DNA of 64,000 nt. It comes from Ephydatia muelleri. Lineage: Eukaryota; Porifera; Demospongiae; Spongillida; Spongillidae. The stretch is taken from the NCBI GenBank assembly GCA_013339895.1, contig JABACO010000002.1, forward strand, positions 3,624,084 through 3,688,083, given 5' to 3'. A model generated the notes under the pieces. It was not told the origin of the DNA. It was given only the letters and a program-made list of their open reading frames with translations, and did no database searches. The position numbers and the translations under genes were made by a program. This document shows positions 59,210-64,000 of the stretch, piece by piece; the first letter of the stretch is position 1, and each line of letters starts with the position of its first letter.

Positions 59210-59493
59210 CTTAGGTTGCAACGGCATCTGAAAGAAGATAAGCTTGCCACTTCCTCAATTAGCACACATGGTGTCAGGTGTATACAGCAAGTTCACATGT
59301 ATCTGATGAGCTAACAAATGTTCAGTATAACCGCGCTGTGTTTGTTACGATGAATGTTTATGTATTGTAAATACACGCATTGTTTTACAAACAAACAGGA
59401 ATTGAGTATCACAAGAAACAAGTGCAGCTACATTGCAGGGTGTGTGGGCAACGTTTAACAAAGGCTAAAACAAAAAGCGTTACGTACACTGCG
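59210..59493 (+). repeat. Module copy X, downstream part with CxxC exon
   Basis: Matches 62,940-63,210. Includes acaaacag|gaattgagtatcac, reading GIEYHKKQVQLHCRVCGQRL TKAKTKSVTY, an apparent exon with a CxxC zinc-binding pair. The gene to which it belongs is unknown. Confidence 0.7.
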
Positions 59494-61221
59494 TGACATA
59501 GTATCGTATGCAGTAATATGCAGAGTCATGGTATGCAGATACGTATCCAGACATGCACGTGTGCGGACCAATATACATACTCGTACCTAGGTATGTCAAT
59601 GTCCAGTGCAGTGTGCAGATGGGTATTGTTGGGGCTAAGTATCGGGTGCGTACCGCACCCATATCGCGAGCGGCACTTTAGCCCGTAAATTACGATAGTG
59701 CGCAATAAATAGGAATATAGGCCGTTTTAACCACACCCATGAAAACGCATATGAGTGTGGCTACTATAATTACCTCGACCGTATCGCGTACTATTTCGAA
59801 CTCACAGGTAAGTTATTGGATCCCTATAATCATTGTAAACTTCTGATACCTACATCTGTGACTATTTCTAGCGGGTGTAGCCTGTAGGCCTATTTGAGTA
59901 ATTAATTTTGATATCATTATCTGCGCATGCTCGGTTTGTTTTGCACGTGTTGGTCATTGATGGAGGTGACGACGTACGATCAAGCAAAGGAAACAAAAAT
60001 AGGCAACTTGGTTGAGTTCCCAACGAAATAGGAGGAAAGGAAAGTTGGACTACTGGGCTATCTGTGGAGACAGTACTAATGGAGCCGTTCCCAACGAAAG
60101 AGAAATTGGATTGTTGATTTTGATCACTATATAGCTGACGAATCAGTGAGGTGCAACTGTGCAAGATAGAGAGTTCCAAGAGTTTCGGACAACGCGGGTG
60201 ACAGGCGGAGGTTATAAAGGCATACCGAACGGACTTAAGCAGTCTAGGCCTGGTAAGTTGTGCGTGTTTACACTGTACACTATACGGTGTTGCTTATGTC
60301 AAACCAGGACAAGTGTGTGATTCAGTAGATGCAGTGAGGCGGCGTTTCAAGTTGTCACAAAGGTTTACATGCTTACGTCATGTATGTGCGCGTGCCAATA
60401 ACTTCAGGGTCAGGAGATATTTAAGCGAGTACATCGAGACTGAAATGGCGGAAGTGACCAACCCCGGCAATGCAAAAGAAGAAATGCAGGTACAGAGTAG
60501 GCATGCTATGACTTTCCTTTCTGACCACAGCTCTTGAGCCGACGCCAGGGTGTACTACGGCCAAATGAAAACGTTTCGCTGCATGGCCAACCAAGGGGAT
60601 GACGACGATAGCAGTGTAAAGCATAAGCTAGCTACCACCGCGGTCAGAGAGTAAGTAAATGCCGAGTTCTTTGTGCATAACCTCTGTAATGTTTTAGCGT
60701 GTGCTTGTAAGGAAACCGTCGACAAGTGCCGCGAGAGTAGTAGAGGCTCGTGCTCGCCTTCCAAGAGGCCTCTGCTAGGCGGAGAGTGCCCTTCTAACTA
60801 CATCAGGAAAATGTGATGGAGACTTTGATCGCCAGCTTGGAACTATACTGTTTATTTTTTGACCAAGTTGTATTTCATCTGTAGTTTGATTAAAGTTTGC
60901 CGTTAAATTCTGAATTATTGCTGGCGTGGTTCAGGGTATAAGCACTAGCCTTCAAGTATGTAGAACAGAAAATGACGATTCGAATACATGACGTGTACAG
61001 AGTCTGCACGCGTTCATCTGAAGTATGCAGACAGGTGATGACGAATATACCGAATCCATATGCAGACCGCGATATCATACGTATAAGCGAAGTGTTCGTT
61101 CTGAGACGTATACAGGCGCCGCATTCGTGACGTATGAAAAACTGCCCACGTGTCGAGTGCAGACGAGTATCGATTAGTATAGGTGCAATATACAAGGCTG
61201 CATACGGTACACTGTCGCGCC
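59494..61221. mobile_element. 1.7-kb insertion relative to the paralogous module
   Basis: Copy Y runs continuously through gttacgtatctgcaaagcaa (63,205-63,225). In copy X these two halves are about 1.73 kb apart (59,490 and 61,222). No clear terminal repeats. Inside, an ATG-led exon candidate MAEVTNPGNAKEEMQ ends at a donor (60,445-60,489, gtacag) and a second open block follows at 60,529; neither is recognised. Many gtatgcagac-type short motifs at both ends. Confidence 0.6.
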
Positions 61222-61540
61222 GTGGTACCAGTGCAAAGCAATTGCGGAAAAGCTGCAGATACAATGTAGCTTTGATCTGCTATATGGTGAAATAGAGGGA
61301 TACGTTATAGAACAAGAACACAGTATCCGCTATGTCATGTACAGACAAGATACTTGGATTAAATGTGGTGTACAAGGTGCTATCCTACACCCATACATCG
61401 GCAGAATACAGATAACCATATTTTCTGAAAACGATTTGTCCAAACAATATGAGGTTGCACGTGCAGAATTCTTGAAGTCCGATACAAAAACTGATGTTAT
61501 TTTTACTAGCCAAAACTGGAATGCTCAAGATTTAGGTGTG
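61222..61540 (+). pseudogene. Deaminase C-half fragment, copy X, + strand
   Basis: EQEHSIRYVM..., then CGVQGAILHPYIGRIQI, SENDLSKQYEVARAEFLKSD and FTSQNWNAQD match the C-half at 51.2-51.4 kb and 63.3-63.5 kb. It runs straight into the minisatellite at 61,535, whose coding direction is opposite, so this junction is a rearrangement. Confidence 0.8.
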
Positions 61541-62112
61541 CCATCAATGGAGATAGGTGTGCCATCAGTGGGGATAGGTGTGCCATCAATGGAGATAGGT
61601 GTGCCATCAGTGGAGATAAGTTTGATCTTAGAGATAATGGGTGTGCCATCAGAGGAGATATATATAGGTGTGCCATCAGTGGAGATAGATGTGCCATCAG
61701 TGGAGATAGATGTGCCATCAGTGGAGATAGATGTGCCATCAGTGGAGATAGATGTGCCATCAGTGGAGATAGATGTGCCATCAGTGGAGATAGATGTGCC
61801 ATCAGTGGAGATAGATGTGCCATCAGTGGAGATAAGTTTGATCTTAGAGATAATGGGTGTGCCATCAGAGGAGATACGTGTGCTATACTTTGAGATAGGT
61901 GTAGGTGTGCCATCAATGGGGGTAGGTGTGGCATCAGTGGGGGTAGGTGTGCCATCAGTGGAGATAGGTGTGCCATCAGTGAGGATAGGTGGGCCATCAG
62001 TGGAAAATGTGCTATCAGTAATGGCAGAGCTATTTACACGAGTATCCGTGGACATTTTGCAATCAATGAAATGCTCCCATTTCGCTTCGTCGTATAATAT
62101 TTTATGGCTCAA
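61535..62112 (-). pseudogene. Deaminase N-terminal repeat region, copy Y, truncated
   Basis: Open on - from MSHKILYDEAKWEHFIDCKM (62,112) through about 20 seven-residue ISTDGTP-type units, with two copies of the IISKIKLISTDGT motif. It then stops at the inverted C-half. No deaminase N-half is present. The 21-bp unit is ggtgtgccatcagtggagat plus a. Confidence 0.8.
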
Positions 62113-62549
62113 TCGTCATATCAGTCACCGTTGGGAACGAGAGACTCTTTGCGGATTGACGCACTACGCTGTCAGTACTGCTGTAGTTTTGAAGTATCCA
62201 AGGCAATTCTAAAAACGAGTTCTGCAACAGCGGTCTAATAAAGGCGGTATCGACTGCTACAGTAACTCGATCTGGACTGGGACTGGTAAACAACATCTCA
62301 AACCACAAATTTGTCCGTTACTGTAACTTGATCTGGCTGGGACAACATCTCAAACCACAAATTTGTCACGGAGGCAAGGCCCGCATGTTAGCTTTAGGCA
62401 TTGATGAATGAAATTATAAAGTACATGTACCTATGTATCGGTAACCCTACCCCACGGCTGGAAACTAGGTTTATAAACATGAAGATAAATACCTCATTAT
62501 GACTATTGTATGTTCCAATGCTGCTGGTACTCTTATATACAAATAGGTA
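62113..62549. repeat. Module flank, copy Y
   Basis: Matches 53,226-53,430, then 53,785-53,920, ending at the MITE insertion site (aaataggta|ta). Confidence 0.85.
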
Positions 62550-62551
62550 TA

Positions 62552-62803
62552 TGGGACAGTTTCCGCGAAAATTGCCCCACGGTTAAAATGTTTTAAAAAT
62601 GCATCGCGTTTGAATCGCTATAACTTCCCAACGGATAACGCTATCGACTTCCTATTTTCAACACTTCATAGTGAAATGGTGTAGAATGAAGTGTTGAAAA
62701 TAGGAAGTCGATAGCGTTATCCGTTGGGAAGTTATAGCGATTCAAACGCGATGCATTTTTAAAACATTTTAACCGTGGGGCAATTTTCGCGGAAACTGTC
62801 CCA
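62552..62803. mobile_element. 252-bp palindromic MITE with TA target duplication
   Basis: Ends tgggacagtttccgcg and cgcggaaactgtccca; arms of about 115 bp (gttgggaagttatagcgatt inside) around a short loop. Flanked by TA on both sides; the paralogue at 53,912 lacks it. TA duplication suggests Tc1/mariner-type mobilisation (inference). Confidence 0.9.
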
Positions 62804-62805
62804 TA

Positions 62806-63735
62806 TAATTATAATACATTAAATAGCGTCGTATGACTGTAGACTATTAAATACTTGTCACGCATACTCTACATTTTAAACACACGCATTACGCGCATCT
62901 TGTTATTATAAGGCCACGCGGAAGACATATGTGTTTAGCAACGCCGTCCTTGCAACGGCCTCTGAAAGAAGATAAGCTTGCCACCTCCTCAATTAGCACA
63001 CATGATGTATACAGCAAGTTAACATGTATCTGATGAGCTAACACATTTTCAGTAACCCCGCTGTGCTTATTACGATGAATGTTTATGTATTGTAAATACA
63101 CGCATTGTTTTATAAACAAACAGGAATTGAGTATCACAAGAAACAAGTGCAGCTGCATTGCAGGGTGTGTGGGCAACGTTTAACAAAGGCTAAAACAAAA
63201 AGCGTTACGTATCTGCAAAGCAATTGCGGAAAAGCTGCAGATAGCTTTGATCTGCTGTATCATGGGGTCAAAAAGAGGGATACGTTATAGAACAGGAACA
63301 CAGTATCCGCTATGTAATAAAGTCATATACAGACAAGATAGCTTCTTTGACTAAAGGTGGTGTACAAGGTGCTATCCTACACCCATACATCGGCAGAATT
63401 CAGATTGACACCATAACCATTTTTTCTGAAAACGATTTGTCCAAACAATATGAGGTTGCACGTGCAGAACTCTTGAAGTCCGATACTATTTTTACTAATC
63501 AAAACAGAAATGCTCAAGATTTACCGAACTTCAGTTTGGTTTTAACAAAACATCCTGGACATAGATTTCTGAGTATCAATTAGTGGAAGGAAGACGTAGA
63601 TCATTTTGATACAAGACACATTAATGATGATCCTAGTCGAATATGCATGTCACAAATGAATGAGGCTCTTTATGATTGCCTATGTTTGAACACAACCATA
63701 GACACATCAAGACATGACAATATTCGAAAATTCAA
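62806..63735 (+). pseudogene. Module copy Y: CxxC exon joined to deaminase C-half
   Basis: 62,940-63,210 holds the unoccupied MULE site and the GIEYHKKQVQLHCRVCGQRL exon. It continues LQSNCGKAADSFDLLYHG, and directly after that, in another frame, the deaminase C-half: YVIEQEHSIRYVIKSYTDKI ASLTKGGVQGAILHPYIG, SENDLSKQYEVARAELLKSD, PNFSLVLTKHPGHRFLSIN, a stop (TAG at 63,581-63,583), then ICMSQMNEALYDCLCLN. It has the same Tyr in SYTDK as the 51-kb gene. Confidence 0.8.
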
Positions 63736-64000
63736 ATCGTTTAAACTATATTCGAAATCGTTTAAACGGTACTCGAAATCGGAATTCGAAATCGTTCATC
63801 CAGTCATTTCTACTTAGTTTACACCTCGTTTGTTCTTAGTTCAAACGGTGCGTTTTTTCTCCGTTTTTTAGGGACCTTTGTCGTGTCCTCTACTGTATAC
63901 ATGTATCTGCATGTGTAATAGATGAAGTCTGCGCCTGCGCAGTGCATAAATGACGGAACAGTTTGTAATGTATTTCTCACACGCACACTCGTGATGATAC
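63736..64000. other. Gene-free window end
   Basis: Starts with a short repeat of tcgaaatcgtttaaac (63,725-63,800); nothing else seen. Confidence 0.5.

Overview
This is eukaryotic animal DNA. Spliced genes with clean GT-AG junctions lie in a sea of microsatellites, minisatellites, palindromes and transposons. The host gene set (a Roc-COR-death-domain protein, a second death-domain gene, a semaphorin-type domain, a 2-5A-synthetase-like fragment, a TKL-like kinase with HQD and DLG motifs, regucalcin relics and an adenosine-deaminase-like gene) fits an early-branching metazoan, most likely a demosponge. That assignment is inference from family repertoire and sequence texture, not from a species marker. 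There is one 1,000-base assembly gap (47,886-48,885).

Layout. 1-1,353: 3' end of a Roc-COR-death-domain gene (+). 2,758-3,773: a roughly 1-kb palindrome. 4.0-6.6 and 14.1-15.6 kb: decayed duplicate pieces of a regucalcin-like (SMP-30) locus. 6.8-14.1 kb: a chain of minisatellites, inside which lie five phase-consistent exons of a sema domain (9,644-12,600). 16.3-17.8 kb: a palindromic satellite in two opposed blocks. 18.0-18.6 kb: an intronless Ala/Gly-repeat gene of unknown function. 20.5-21.1 kb: OAS-like fragment (-). 23.0-23.4 kb: death-domain exons (-). 24-30 kb: a large DNA transposon with SAP-domain and DDE-like coding pieces. 30.9-32.2 kb: a hairpin-ended element. 33.3-36.4 kb: a retroelement scrap, a spliced integrase-like transposase relic and a kinase pseudogene fragment. 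37.3-41.5 kb: a well-formed protein-kinase gene with an array of symmetric cassette micro-exons, closed off by an inverted, internally deleted copy of the same transposase. 43.3-45.6 kb: a conserved gene of unknown function, split by long GT tracts. 47.5-49.7 kb: minisatellite, gap and retroelement relic. 50.7-53.2 kb: a deaminase-like gene (-) carrying minisatellites that read through in frame in parts. 54.0-59.1 kb: a Mutator-like transposon with 9-bp target duplication. 59.1-63.7 kb: rearranged second copies of the deaminase module, one with a TA-flanked MITE.

Recurrent theme: tandem repeats grow inside or at the edge of coding sequence (sema exon, kinase cassettes, transposase linker, deaminase, Ala/Gly protein). 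Sometimes the unit is a multiple of three and sometimes it is not. The paralogous module at 53-54/59-61 kb versus 62-63.7 kb supplies natural empty sites that date the MULE and the MITE as insertions after duplication. The best candidate for something undescribed is the kinase gene: twelve upstream micro-exons, all phase 1-1, so that any combination keeps the frame.
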